64,000 bases of DNA from Microstegium vimineum (Eukaryota > Streptophyta > Magnoliopsida > Poales > Poaceae): the NCBI GenBank assembly GCA_022036555.1, contig CM039120.1, forward strand, positions 16,880,350 to 16,944,349. Reading direction: 5' to 3'. A model generated the notes under the pieces. It had not been told where the DNA came from and searched no databases. It worked only from the letters and a program-made list of their open reading frames with translations. Shown here in pieces: positions 53,201 to 64,000 of the stretch (the first letter of the stretch is position 1; each line of letters opens with the position of its first letter). A program made the translations under genes and the position numbers.

Positions 53201-56170
53201 GAGAGCTTTTTTTTACTTGTTAAATATTTTAGCAACTTGCTAAACAACATGATTTGGCAAGTCAATTTTAAGGAGTTGTTAAAGATGCTCTAATTCATGT
53301 ACATTTTCATAATAACTATTCATTTCCATAAGTATATGTGAACAATGCCCTATTCTAATACTTTTTTAAAGTTTCTTTTATGAAATTATTTGAAATGACA
53401 AAAGTAGAAATGATATAGAATTGCATTTACTATGTGTATGACATGTTTTATAAAAAAAATAAAAGTAAATGACACATTTAATGCCTAAAGAAAATGGAAA
53501 TTGAAAATGTGCCTAGTCAACTGAGCATGGAGGCCACTAGATCATACATTATTTAGTCTATTGAGCTTGTTGACCTGACTTATATTGTCTTATGCCGTGC
53601 AGTGCTATCTGCAAACAGCGAGACACATACTATAGTGAAGGGGATAAAGCATGGGGCCTGTGATTATATGGTAAAGCCAGTGTATCTCGAACAGCTTAAG
53701 AGCATATGGACACATGTGATCAAGAATAGTAAGACTGATCCACGGAACAACATCAGTAGTGATAGTGATGATGCTATTCAGAACTTACCATCTGGGGATA
53801 TTGATAAAGGTGAGAGCCATAGAAACAAGCATTCAAAGAAAAATAAAAGGGTTGTTGATATTGCTAATGAGGAAAACGAGAACACATTAGCCCAGAAGAA
53901 GCAAAGGGTCCAATGGTGTGGTCAACTACACCGAAAGTTTGTAGAAGCTATCGGTCAGCTTGGCGTGGATAGTAAGTACTCATGTTTCATGGTTTTATCT
54001 ATCAATAATTATTTTGTTCAGTATGTTTTTTCTTACTAAATATTTGTTACTGTAAATGCAGGGGCCGCTCCTAAAAAGATATTAGAAATCATGAATGTGG
54101 AAGGCCTTACTAGAGAGAATGTCTCCAGTCATCTGCAGGTTTCGTTTCTACACTCATGCTCGATTACTATGCTTGTATTCCTATTCACTAAAATATTGTT
54201 AAAGATATTTGGATAAAACCTGTTTTTACCCAATTTTCATTTGAAACTGAGTATTGTGTTTATTTCAATGGAATTTGTGTGTCTGATACTTTAACCAGAA
54301 TGCGTGTTTGCCACACACAAAGCTCTAGTGGCATACACATGTGTTGAGTTTTGTATATTATACACGTGCACAGTTCTGGAGTCAATAGTTTTTCCTCTCC
54401 TAATTTTCTTTTGTTTCTTCTCCTTATTAAGAGCTCACTTCATTCATTTTATGGTATTGCCATTTTTTCATAACCATTTTTCCTATTTTGTGATTTCAGA
54501 AGTACCGAATCTACCTTAGAAAGCTTGGTGATGGCACACTGAGGAATTCTAGTCCATTTGCTGATGAAACTGAAGCATTACAGAGAAACATGAATGTCCC
54601 ATCCTTCATTGGCTCTCCAGGCTCAAGTATCCATTTTTCGAAGATGAAATCCTCATCTTCAATTGAAACACAAACTTTGTTGCCCACACAATCAGTTCAT
54701 GTCATGAGCTCACAGAAAAACTTGGCCATTCCTCGGTCAAACATGGAATCAGTTGGCCATTGTGTCAACCTGCCCAATGATGCTATGTCTATGCCAGTGC
54801 AGGATATCAGCAGATTCATCTCTTCTGGCAAGTTCTATGAACCTGTATCAACTGGTGGGCTGCCAGGTGCAAGCCAGTGTTTCCCTTCTGGTACTTCTGG
54901 CAGCTCCTTTGGAAATATTTCAAATGGAGTGGAGTTGCAAGCAAGTAAACCTTTCTCTATTGATATTTTTAGAGGTTCATTTGCAAACAGCTCAATTGAC
55001 AGTCCGCCATTGACCTCAAATGTGTGCTTTTCATCGTCTCCTTCTTGCAACTCCTATGCGAGCATATTGCGGGGAAAGATTTTGGGATCAAGCAGAGGCA
55101 TTCCTTTCAAAGACATAGGAGATGGTGAGATGCTGACTCCTTCTGGTCATTTACCATTACAGTCTCCTGAATTGGGGAACCAGCCATCAGTTCAGCTTCA
55201 ATCATGTTCTGCTGGCCTGGTTAATAAGGTTGCTAGGGAAGTTGCAGGACCTAGCAACTCTGGGCAAGTTGCTGTGCCATCAAGGTTTTCTGATCTTGGT
55301 CATAATGTTGGAACGTCTGAATATCCTTCTCAGGATAATATTTTGATGTTGAACCAATTATCAGGACTCGCACGCTCCTCTGGACCGATTCCAACTTCCG
55401 GAAATGAGTGTCATGAGAAAATCGCAGGAGTCATGAGAAAAGTTGTACCAGTGGTAGGTTTTAGAGAGCAGGCGGGGCCATTCAGCTATGGAAACGACTC
55501 ACACTCTACATTGACGCCTTTTGGCAATTCTGCTTTGGCTAGTTCTTCAAGCACTAGACCTGACCTTCAGATAGACAATTTTGCCATGCAGACACATGTG
55601 TTGAATGGCAGTGGTGCAAGTGACAAACTCCATGAAGGTAGCACTGTTACTCAGCAAGGTGTTAGTGACCAAGTGAATAACATCAATGAATTCCTCATGG
55701 GAACAAGTGAGGCACAGAATGCGGAGAGTGATGACTTGGATGATTTCCTTGCTAACTTGGTTAATCAAGTAAGATCCTTTCTCCTCCTTTTTATATATAA
55801 AATATGTCTATGTCCTTATTTTCATTATATTCCATTTCTCAATTTTGTGCAAAAGTAAATTAATACATGAGGAATTTACCTAATTGATGTTGGTTTAGTT
55901 ACTTCTAGTTAAATAAAAAGATATTTATAGTTGTTAGTACTCGGTGCATTGCTCAGATTCATCATGCTTGTTCATGCACAATCTGACCATACGACATGTT
56001 AAATTGCTAGCATATTTTAAATTTACTCCGCAAGACTAAGGATTTGTATGTGAAATTGAGGACTACTACTTACATGATGTTTATCTAACTGTGACCTTGT
56101 TTTCTTTCAACAGGATTTCATCAACAATGGTGATTCTTTGATCGATGAGGATTGGGAATTTGCCCCTTGA
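50281..56170 (+). CDS. Type-B response regulator (receiver plus GARP/Myb DNA-binding domain)
   Basis: Six coding exons: 50281-50386, 50509-50667, 53603-53971, 54062-54138, 54500-55768, 56114-56170. All introns are GT-AG and phases join to 678 residues plus TGA. The receiver domain (about 10-125) has acidic residues D16-D18, phosphoacceptor D64 in VISDVVMPDMDG and K113 in MVKPV. A basic stretch (KHSKKNKR) precedes the GARP domain (about 187-246: KKQRVQWCGQLHRKF to SSHLQKYRIYLRKL). The long S/G/N-rich C-terminus ends in an acidic DEDWEFAP, a plausible activation region. Type-B regulators receive phosphate from HPt proteins in cytokinin signalling and activate transcription in the nucleus. The start MDADTFPAGLRVLAVDDD fits the family. 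The exact orthologue is not assigned. Confidence 0.94.
50962..51115. repeat. Small inverted repeat in intron 2
   Basis: AAATTTGAAG...TTGGAGATATG is mirrored by CATATCTCCAA... TTCAAATT, with CCCACATGTCATTG repeated in the loop. It could be a small MITE; no target duplication is clear. Confidence 0.5.
51288..51546. mobile_element. Stowaway-type MITE in intron 2
   Basis: 259 bp, starting CTCCCTTTATATCCTAATTA and ending TAATTAGGATACGGAGGGAG, flanked by TA at 51286-51287 and 51547-51548. The subterminal GAGGATGTTTTGGACA pairs with TGTCCAAAACGTCCTC. Confidence 0.92.
52133..52344 (-). mobile_element. tRNA-derived SINE in intron 2
   Basis: On the minus strand a pol III A box (TAGCTCAGCTGG, 52318-52329) and B box (GGTTCAAATC, 52276-52285) lie near the 5' end, and the element ends in an A-tail (T-run at about 52133-52140 on +). 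It is flanked by the 13-base duplication GGGTAGATTTATC (52120-52132 and 52345-52357), typical of target-primed insertion. It is not a working tRNA gene. Confidence 0.9.
52810..53290. mobile_element. MITE with GAGCATCTTCAACAACTCC ends in intron 2
   Basis: The inverted termini GAGCATCTTCAACAACTCCT and AGGAGTTGTTAAAGATGCTC are complementary apart from a single change; inner TTGGCAAGT-type segments also pair. It contains several copies of TTTTTTTCTTCC(G/A)(C/T)GAG at about 52990-53145. This terminus class is common near grass genes; the target duplication is not evident. Confidence 0.75.
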
Positions 56171-56831
56171 CTCTGGAAGAGAGACATTTCTGCATTGCCT
56201 AGCAGCTGACCAAATCATGATTCTCACATGTTGTATGTGCAAATTTGCAATGTTTGTAGTTAGCTAGGCCATCTTTTGTATTGGTTGTAGCTTTTAACCT
56301 GTTGTGTTAAGATTGGCCGGAGGTGAGGGTGTGCCAAGTGCCAACCCCCGACCTATGTGTGTTTCTCTTCAGCTTGAATTTTGGTTTTTATTTTTATATA
56401 AAACAACCTAGCCCCTTTTAGGGGTCCCTTTTTAAGTTATGATCACAGACAAAGTTATGTAACATAGATCCAGCTTCCATGTATGTTTTAGCTTTGATTT
56501 TCATGAACTATTTAAACTATTGTATTTGATCTGTTTTTTAATCAGCTTCCATGTATATATGTTTTAGCTATCCAAATGTAATTGTTCCTCTAATATACAC
56601 ATTTTCTTTTTTGTGGCGGTGGACAAGCAGATTGTAGTTTGCCAAGCAAGAGCAGGTTCTGTATTGTTCAATGTATCTCTAAAGGTTTTTTCGGTTAATC
56701 TCCAATCTGATTGGATTAAGGGGATTTTATCCTGTACAAGTAAAAATCTCTCTCAATTCGTTTAGACTGGGGATTAACTGAACAAGATAGCTTCACTTTT
56801 ACCTTGCATGGTCTGAAGTCTTTAGATGACA
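56171..56831 (+). other. 3' UTR and downstream of the response-regulator gene
   Basis: T-rich sequence with GTTTGTAGTTAG and TTTTATATAAAACAA blocks; polyadenylation is likely within 56230-56480. The segment ends at the TGACA target of the solo LTR. Confidence 0.5.
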
Positions 56832-59800
56832 TGTAACACCCTAAATTCTTGCATTTTTTCAAAATAGATTAAAAGTAAAATTGAATTGCATTTTGGGTGG
56901 ACATTCAAGCATAGGAAAATTAAATAAAGATTTCATAAAATAAAATTATCACAGCTAGAAACATGGTTGTTGCATTCATGCTGGTGCATAATATTTTGTG
57001 TTGATTGGAATTTGCAAAGTTCAATTTTAAATTCCAAAGTTCTTTTGAAAATGTGCTTGGAAATTCAGAAAAAGAAAAGAAAAAGCCTTTTTCATTTTCT
57101 CTCTCTCTTCCTTTCTGGCCCGAGGCCATTTCTCCCCAGCCCACTTCCCTTCCCCTCTTTCTCTGGTTGGGCCAGCAGACCCCGCATGCCGGCCCACCTC
57201 CCTCGCGCGCAGACGAGCCCAGCTCCCCTCCCTCTCTCTCTCTCTCGGTGCTGACATGCGGACCCCACGCTGACAGACATGGCCCACCTGTCAGCTGCTC
57301 CTTCCTCCTCTTTCCTTCTTCCTTCCCCTTTCCTTCCCTGTTCTTCCGCGCCGATGATCTCCGCGGCCGAGTCGAATTAGAGCAGGGAAAATCCTCCCTT
57401 TCCCTTCCCCGCGGCACACCGAGCCAAGCGCCGCCCTCTCCCTTTCCTTTTTCCCTTCCTCCCTTTCCCTCCTTGCGCGTCGCCGTTTTCTTCCCGGCCA
57501 AGCTCGAATCCGCGTCGGATCCTGCCTTGCCTTCTCTGTGAAGCGCCCCCGAGCTATTTAAGCGGAGCCCGAAGCCCTTCCGCCCTCACACCTCCCCCTC
57601 GAAGCTTTGCAGACGCTCAGAGCCGCCGCGACTTTGTCCAGCGCCGCCGCCTTCGCTCCGCCGTAGGCGAGCTCCTCCACTCCAATTCAACCACCCCCCG
57701 AGCCTCGCGTTGCGGTAAGTGGAGTCCCCCGAACCCGCCGAACCCCTCTACTGCCTCTGTCTCGCCCGTAGAACCTGTGTCCGCGACCGCCGCCGGCACA
57801 GAGCCGCCGCGCCGCGTGGACACTCCTCCCCGAGCACAATCGCTTCAACCAACTCCACCTTTGTGTTCGCCGTTTCTCCCTCTCTCTCCCAGACCTTTTT
57901 GCGTTGAGTTTGATGCACCGAATCACCAGATCGCGTTGCGCCGCCGCTCACCGGCCATGGCGCCGCCGCCTGCCTCGCCTCCGGCCGCCGAGCACCACCC
58001 CCTCTCTCTGGGATCTAATCCGGACCATCCATTGGGGATCGGACGGGTCGCAGAGCCGCGTACCCCTTCGGCCGGCAGTTTTACAAATTAAACCCCGCGG
58101 GTTTTAAAGTCTGAACCCGCCGTCCCTTGGCGTAAACTGAGATCCCGTTTTCACTGCCGAAAGACGTATTCCTTTTCTGTCTGTTTTAATTCAAAAATAA
58201 AAAAAAGAAAACCCTATTCACCGTTTTGCCACTCTACTTCAAATGCTTTTAAATTGCTCGTTTTAAATCCAAATCGACCCGTTCAAGTTGCGTTAGATCC
58301 GTATTTTCTTGCTCTATCCAGTAGTATAGATTTCGTCTATGTTAATTACTTTTGAAAATCAAAGAAAATTAATTCCGTAATGCTTTAATCTTGCTCTTTT
58401 CAAAATCCCGTTTAATTCATATCTTTTCCGTTATAGCTCCGTTTTTCGTGATTCAAGCGTTTTTGTGATCGTAGTGAGACGTAGATCAGTTTTATAAACT
58501 TTTAATCTTGTTTTATTGTGATTGGTGTACTGTTCTAATCTATAGCCTTTGTTTGCTTGCATGTATGCCTCTGTATGATTGCATGTGATGTGATGATCGA
58601 GTACAGACGGTGAGCAGTATGTGGGTGACCAGGAGTTTTGCTTTGAGCTTTATCAGCAGCAGGAGCAGCAGTATATGGGATATTCCTTGATGTCCTACTC
58701 ATGATGTTCTAAATAAAATCATATGCATGTGTCTAATATTGTCACCATAGGGTTTACCTAGATTTGAGTATCTTGATCCTTGAAATCCTATGGGTTACTT
58801 TTGCATATGGGTAGTTATTGCTAGTGCTCCTCTTTAATAAGCATGATCTTTTAATCTTGATTAATGACTACATGAGATGATAAAGTAAAACTTGACTTTT
58901 TAGCAACATGGACTTAGGACCCTATCTGTCAGCAAAAGCTGGGACATACAGTACAACCATGGGGGCTATATGGCTCTGGCTTTAGTTCAGTATTGGGGTC
59001 ACTCTCTCGCATGCGGCAGTTCACGAAAGTTGTCATTGACGAGCGGTTGCGGGGCGGCTGGACTGGGGACCGCTGCGTGTGTGTACCATCCCGGGGCTCC
59101 TATATACCCCTTGCCCGTGGATCCATACTGTCTTTGGTATGTCAGCGAACCCCTTTGAAAGACTTCATAGTGTTCCCTGCCCGCTCACCTCGGTAGTGTT
59201 AAGGGAGTCATGATCCCGGGGCATTTGGGCAAACACGACTCATGGGTAAAGTGTACAAACTCTGCAGAGTGTTAAAAACTGGTATATCAGCCGTGCTCAC
59301 GGACACGAGCGGCCCGGAAAACTCACAGAATTCTTTGGTTACTTGTTGGTTATCTTTATGAATCACTTTATCATGGAACTATGTTATTTGTTCATTCGTT
59401 TACCTGATCATGCAATTTAACTTGGAGACTTAAGCATAACTTTGATCTACCACTTATAAAGTTTTGTTACAAATTAAAATGCTTATCGCAGTAAACCAGT
59501 GTCATACTTTTGAGCCTCATGAACCGCATATATACTTGTTGAGTACGAAAGTACTTACGCTTGTTCATTTCTTTTTAATACTTTGGATAAAAATTCCGGA
59601 TGGGTACCAGATTATCAGAGTTATGAGGAGTATCCAGAGGACTTCTAGGTTTGGGGTCAACCAGTTGACGTCCCTGTGCTATGGAGCTTCGCGAGAGTTA
59701 TCTTATATTTCCGCTGTTATGTAATAGACATTATTTAATTACTTGTTCGCTATGTAATAAACACTTGTGATGGTACAATTTTGATAATTTGTCGGCTTAT

Positions 59801-59870
59801 GTGTGTGACTGATCTCTGTGCACACATAAGATTATTACATCCCGTTTTGCCTTTAAAACTGGGTGTGACA
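56832..59870 (+). repeat. Solo LTR of a Tekay-like Gypsy element
   Basis: 3,039 bp from TGTAACACCCTAAATTC to AACTGGGTGTGACA, with TGACA on both sides (56827-56831 and 59871-59875). The TGTNACACCC start and GGGTGTGACA end, with GTTTTGCCTTTAAAACTGGG near the end, are typical of large chromoviral LTRs in grasses. A TATTTAA box at 57555-57561 in a GC-rich block sets the orientation to +. ORFs in 56920-58107 are compositional, and the segment around 58600-59330 holds no coherent frame. Confidence 0.9.
57555..57561 (+). promoter_or_regulatory. TATA-like box of the solo LTR
   Basis: TATTTAA follows CCCCCGAGC and precedes a CT-rich stretch, the usual layout of an LTR promoter. It reads away from the response-regulator gene. 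Confidence 0.5.
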
Positions 59871-60319
59871 TGACACCAACAACTTTAGTAGTGTAGTTTT
59901 CTTGTTTACAAACCAATGACTGAACATGGGAAAGATTATTACTGCAGCTTTGTCAGCTCCTATTAAGAGGACAAGAAGTACTTCGGCACTTCCTACTAGT
60001 GTCATTGGTACCAGTAGCTGATTATTATTTCCTCTAGATTTAGATAGAAACTCAACATTAGAGTGAAAATGAGTAAATAAACCTATTCATTTTCATGCAT
60101 CAGGCGTTACGATTAAACGACCACCAATGTGTGTGTGAGAGAGACACCCCGGCCTGGTGATGCCTGCCCGTCCAGCGCCGCCACCCCTCTCCAATACCAC
60201 TGCACTCCGTCCAACCTCCTGAACCAGCACCGCTTCCCTTATTTGGCTTCGACACAGATAGGCCTCTTTTGGAAGGTAGGAAGTTTTCTCTTTTTTAGGT
60301 TTTTCTATAAAAGGAAGTA

Positions 60320-60578
60320 CTCCCTCGATCCCCGAAAGAATCAATTCCTAGAATCCGTGTCGGTCAAACTTTTTTAACTTTGATTAACTTTATATAGAAA
60401 AATGTAACATCATTTATGACTTAAAATGAGCACCATGTAAAAATATATTCTTAGATAAATTTAATGATACTAGTTCGATACTATAACTTTCAATACTTTA
60501 TTCTAGAAATTTGGTCAAAGTTCAAAAAGTTTGATTTAGGACAAATCCAAAAATCTATTCTTTCAGAGATGGAGGCAG
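60320..60578. mobile_element. Stowaway-type MITE
   Basis: 259 bp starting CTCCCTCGATCCCCGAAAGA and ending TCTTTCAGAGATGGAGGCAG, with TA on each side (60318-60319, 60579-60580). The termini are slightly decayed. Confidence 0.85.
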
Positions 60579-60580
60579 TA

Positions 60581-61499
60581 CATCTTCAATACAACGAGGC
60601 ATCTAGTTGGAACTGGTTGAAGCATATATCACAATATACGTTAAAGAATAAAGAAGAAACTCGAACTTCGAGCCCATGGGGAACAAAATCTTAAAAGCCA
60701 TTTTCTTCCAAAAGATTAACTACTTTTTGTTATTTTTTCTCATGGGCTTAAATAACCTACACTTCATTAATGCTTTATTACTTTACCAATAAGCTCCTAT
60801 TCATTAAAATATAGAACCAATTCCCTACAAACCATTATAAAAGATCCAAATTCCATATGGGGCCATCATCGAAAATTTTACCATGACCTTCACACCATCA
60901 CTTTGTTTTTTTTTGGCTCAGTTTATGTTCATAGCATCACCTCCGTGGTGGTGTGGATCCTATGTGCCAACTGTGTGCCTAAACCACCCACCTCTCCTAC
61001 ATGTATTTATTCTTCCTGTTTTCTTCCAGAGCCGCCCATTTCTCTACCCCTAATCTTCCACCTCTCACCATGCACCACCGCTTTGTCCTATCCTACTAGC
61101 GCCACCCAACCGTCTGCATTATCATACCAGACTACCTCACTCACACCACCATACTAGCTTGCCCCGCCTGTGGCACCAAACCATCTTGACCTACCCTATC
61201 CACGCCATTGTAACACATGGCATGTCCTCATCAGCTAGCCCATCATGCCTCTCAATGGAGGTCTAGCTATCCATCCTAGGAATAAAGCTCCATGGAGGGG
61301 AAGGTAACAGACAGGGATGAAGCTTGAAGTCAGTGCATGTAGCTCTAGCTCCTAGCGATAGATGGTAAAAGATATATTGCAGCTTCGAATTAAGGTGGCG
61401 GACGATGCCAACACAAAAGGGGAGACAAGGAAAATAGAAGAGATGTCATGACCTGATCCTGACATATTGCTTATCATGCTCATCATGATCATCATATGC
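60581..61499. other. No gene seen
   Basis: AT-rich then C-rich sequence. An ORF at 60903-61157 has low-complexity S/P/T content and no recognisable domain. Confidence 0.4.
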
Positions 61500-62880
61500 A
61501 TTATAATCTCAACTTCAAGATCAACTTATGCAAAAATCTGAATCAAAATGAATGGTAGAGGGTCCATCGAGCCACTGCTTGACCAGACAGAATTCAGTCT
61601 CTCATAGTGTAAATCCACACTTAGTGGAGAGTCTGCCAAAACCAGCGGACGGTCCGCTAGACCATCCCACGAAGTAGGTTGAGGTTTCACCTTGTTAATA
61701 TCCCTAGCCCCACAACCCACAACAATTATCTAGATCGTGAGTGCCCAAACCAGAATCTATACTAAGCACACTCTCATTGCACACGCCCTCTCTCTCTCTA
61801 CACTCCCACACTCAAGCAAGGGAAGGAGGAAGGAGAAGGGAAGAAGGGGATATTTGAGGTTGGTACATCTCATGTTGCCCTGTTGCCCATGGAGGAGGCC
61901 TAGGAGCCGAGCACTACAAGGAATGGAAATTGGAAGAGGGGGATCCCTCTCATACTCACAACATTAGATCTAGGAGAATGAGGCAAGAAGAAAGAAGAAC
62001 TCAAGTCACCAAGGGGGAGATTTAGATCCCCATCACCTTGGGGAGCTTGCAATCTTCTTTTACAGCCCTCAGTAAGGATCAAATCGAGCCAAGCACAAAT
62101 CCTTGCCTCGCATGAGCACAAAACCTAGAAATAACAAGTTCGTGACCTAAAAACTGTTTGCAGACAAAGTAGCTAAAACCACCTAGCTATACTCCTTAGT
62201 ACCCTATAAACCTACCCTGAATATGGTTCACACATGCAAATACCCTATATCATTTTTTGGATTTCGAGATGCAAGAATACTGCACTGTTAGTCAGCTGAC
62301 CTAGGGTGTTGCACCTAGTGGAGGGTCCATTACCACCTAAGTTGATAGTCATCACTTAAGCAAGAGCAACCTATAATTCGGCAGTGTCCACGGTGACTAA
62401 TGCAATGTCCACTGAATTATAAACTTTATTTTTAGGAAACATGAATGCAGCCCGTTTGTGGTGGATGATCCATCGTTCACACAGAACATTTTACAAATCT
62501 TTGAAAACCTAAGAAGGCTAAGTACCCTATAGACCTGGCTAGCATCTGTCGCCCAAGATAGAACGTTTCGCTAGAACTGTCTAAGAGCCTAACTTCCCAG
62601 ATGCTACAACTTGTTGTGACAGAGTGTTTTCTAATTTATAGACCAGAGACCCAAAACTACCAAGTTGTTATCTAGATTTGGTGGAGTGTCCGTACTCTAT
62701 GCAAAGGGTCCATTAGGTCAAGATTGTCCAGTTTCACTAAGTACCCGTAGCCACCGTGTCTTCCGACGGAGTGTCCGTCAAACCAACAACCCATGTACAC
62801 TATACCTCGAACACTTAATACATATGACCAACACATGATTAACTAATGTCAATGCATCTCATATCATGTCATTTTCTTTT
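61500..62880. repeat. LTR-like sequence with GGAGTGTCCGT / GGACGGTCCGC motifs
   Basis: Repeated GGAG(G/T)GTCC(G/A)T half sites and AGCGGACGGTCCGCTAG recall the motif arrays of the Copia LTRs in this window. No LTR ends could be fixed. Confidence 0.35.
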
Positions 62881-64000
62881 TGCATTGTTGTACTCATTAA
62901 GAATCATGCATAAATAGGTGACAAGGCTCGCGAGGAGGTTGTTCAAGAGGAGCCGCAAAAGGTCGAAGTCGTCGATGAGCCACCTGAAGTTGCTCAAGGC
63001 AGGCCCCTATGCATCCCTATGATTTGCCAAATGCATAATGAACTATGGTTAACTATTGCCTTTATTTGATACTATATGACTAGTTCAACCATGAGTTTCC
63101 TACTTGTGCTATAATACCTTGATCATGCCACACCACTCAAACGATGATTGCTTACTTTATTCATTCATGCTTAGTATGCTTATAATATATAGATCAAGTT
63201 AAGGATGGGATTCTATTACTCGAGTGATGTAGGTATTGTTTGTTGACTAAAGCAACATCTCTGGATAATGATCTAAAAACATCTGACATAATGATCAAGC
63301 AATGATGTCGAATAGTCAGTGAGGGTTTGGGTCATGGCAATATGGGTGATGATTCTGAATGACATAGCTTGCTAACCGATTTAGGACCATGTTTCTGTGG
63401 TAGCAACAACGTCGATGACCCAACATATAAGCGCGGGGGCATCCCTCACCTATCAGGCTAGTCTTTTGGTTGAGTTTGGCCCAAAGACATGTATGTTGTG
63501 GGCTCCGGTGGGTCTAGGCCTGAAGGGTGCTAACTCATGGGTATAGCAAGAGTTGGGCCGGTATCTGCTACACGCCTAACACTCACCAAGACCAACATCT
63601 CTCCCGTGAACACTGACATCTTGGTGGTGAACTACATCCTATTCTCATGGGTCGAGAGCATGCAGTGTTAAGTTATTGCCCAACTGTTTGTTCCACATGG
63701 GCAGCGTAGCTATCCACCAATCCGGGGCAGCGGTGTAAAGAATTACCAGCCGCAGCTGACTCTCTTCTAGTGCAGAAGCAATGTGGCGAGGCACACCCCT
63801 CCCCTCCCACCCTATCTGTAGATGTAAGCAGATTTGAGACTTTCTTCCATTATCTGATTATTAGTAGAAGAAGTGAGAAGAGAGAAGTCTAGGGGGAGAG
63901 AAAAGGAGGATGAGATAGGGAGGGAAATTTTTTTTTCAAACCTTTGTTTGTTGTCATTTTAGCAAAAAAAATAGGCCGGAGTATCATAGAGGAAGATATT
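62881..64000. other. Unassigned sequence, possibly Gypsy-LTR derived
   Basis: A short acidic reading at about 62920-63003 (KAREEVVQEEPQKVEVVDEP) begins after a TAG-like acceptor and ends before a stop. Sequence at 63340-63720 has the GGC-rich, TATAAGCG-containing look of a Gypsy LTR. No gene is supported. Confidence 0.3.

Noticed and set aside
56920..58107. Protein genes in the GC-rich block after the regulator
   Set aside because: They lie within the solo LTR, and frames on both strands are open and low in complexity.

Overview
The window is nuclear DNA of a grass, probably a panicoid. The evidence is GT-AG introns in two recognisable plant genes, a dense layer of nested LTR retrotransposons of grass type (SIRE/Maximus-like Copia, Tat-, Athila- and Tekay-like Gypsy), Helitrons, and Stowaway-, Tourist-, Mutator- and CACTA-type DNA elements. 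Three genes are supported. They are the 3' half of a BUB3-like WD40 spindle-checkpoint gene (9060-10406, +), an unrecognised gene or terminal exon (27704-28588, +), and a complete type-B response regulator of cytokinin signalling (50281-56170, +). Most other sequence is transposon-derived.

Layout. 1-8799 is a degenerate Copia element on the minus strand with its 5' LTR at 7284-8799; it lies upstream of, and probably in an intron of, the BUB3-like gene. 10633-18167 reads as a Helitron (minus strand) with a second Helitron nested at 11633-13229, a captured HSP70 pseudo-exon at 14415-14633 and a Stowaway MITE. 18371-21297 holds three small DNA elements: two with long inverted repeats and 9-11 bp target duplications, and one Tourist-like. 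21498-25074 is the 3' end of another Copia element containing a CACTA element (23212-24266). 25075-27700 is a truncated Gypsy-type LTR running up to the unrecognised gene. 29232-32600 is a mosaic of LTR pieces.

32704-44723 is a Tat-lineage Gypsy element (minus strand) with both LTRs, no visible gag, and a conserved-looking antisense spliced ORF next to its 3' LTR. It is interrupted by a 5'-truncated Athila-like element (35336-39802, +), which is itself interrupted by a solo LTR with a perfect 5-bp target duplication (35370-36572). 44724-46670 is the 5' end of a second Tat element (LTR end, primer site, then two different tandem repeats). 46975-49652 is an AT-rich array of about 690-bp tandem repeats ending about 420 bp before the TATA box of the response-regulator gene. 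That gene carries two MITEs and a tRNA-derived SINE in its 2.9-kb second intron and is followed by a 3.0-kb solo LTR with a 5-bp target duplication (56832-59870). The last 4 kb holds one more MITE and weak LTR-like sequence.

The two recognised genes are functionally unrelated (mitotic checkpoint and phosphorelay transcription). The most unusual items are the nested Helitrons, the antisense gene inside the Tat element, the 690-bp array abutting the regulator promoter, the 30-bp coding-period repeat, and the arrays of short GGTCCG/CGGACC inverted motifs carried by several unrelated-looking LTR sequences. All identifications are by eye.
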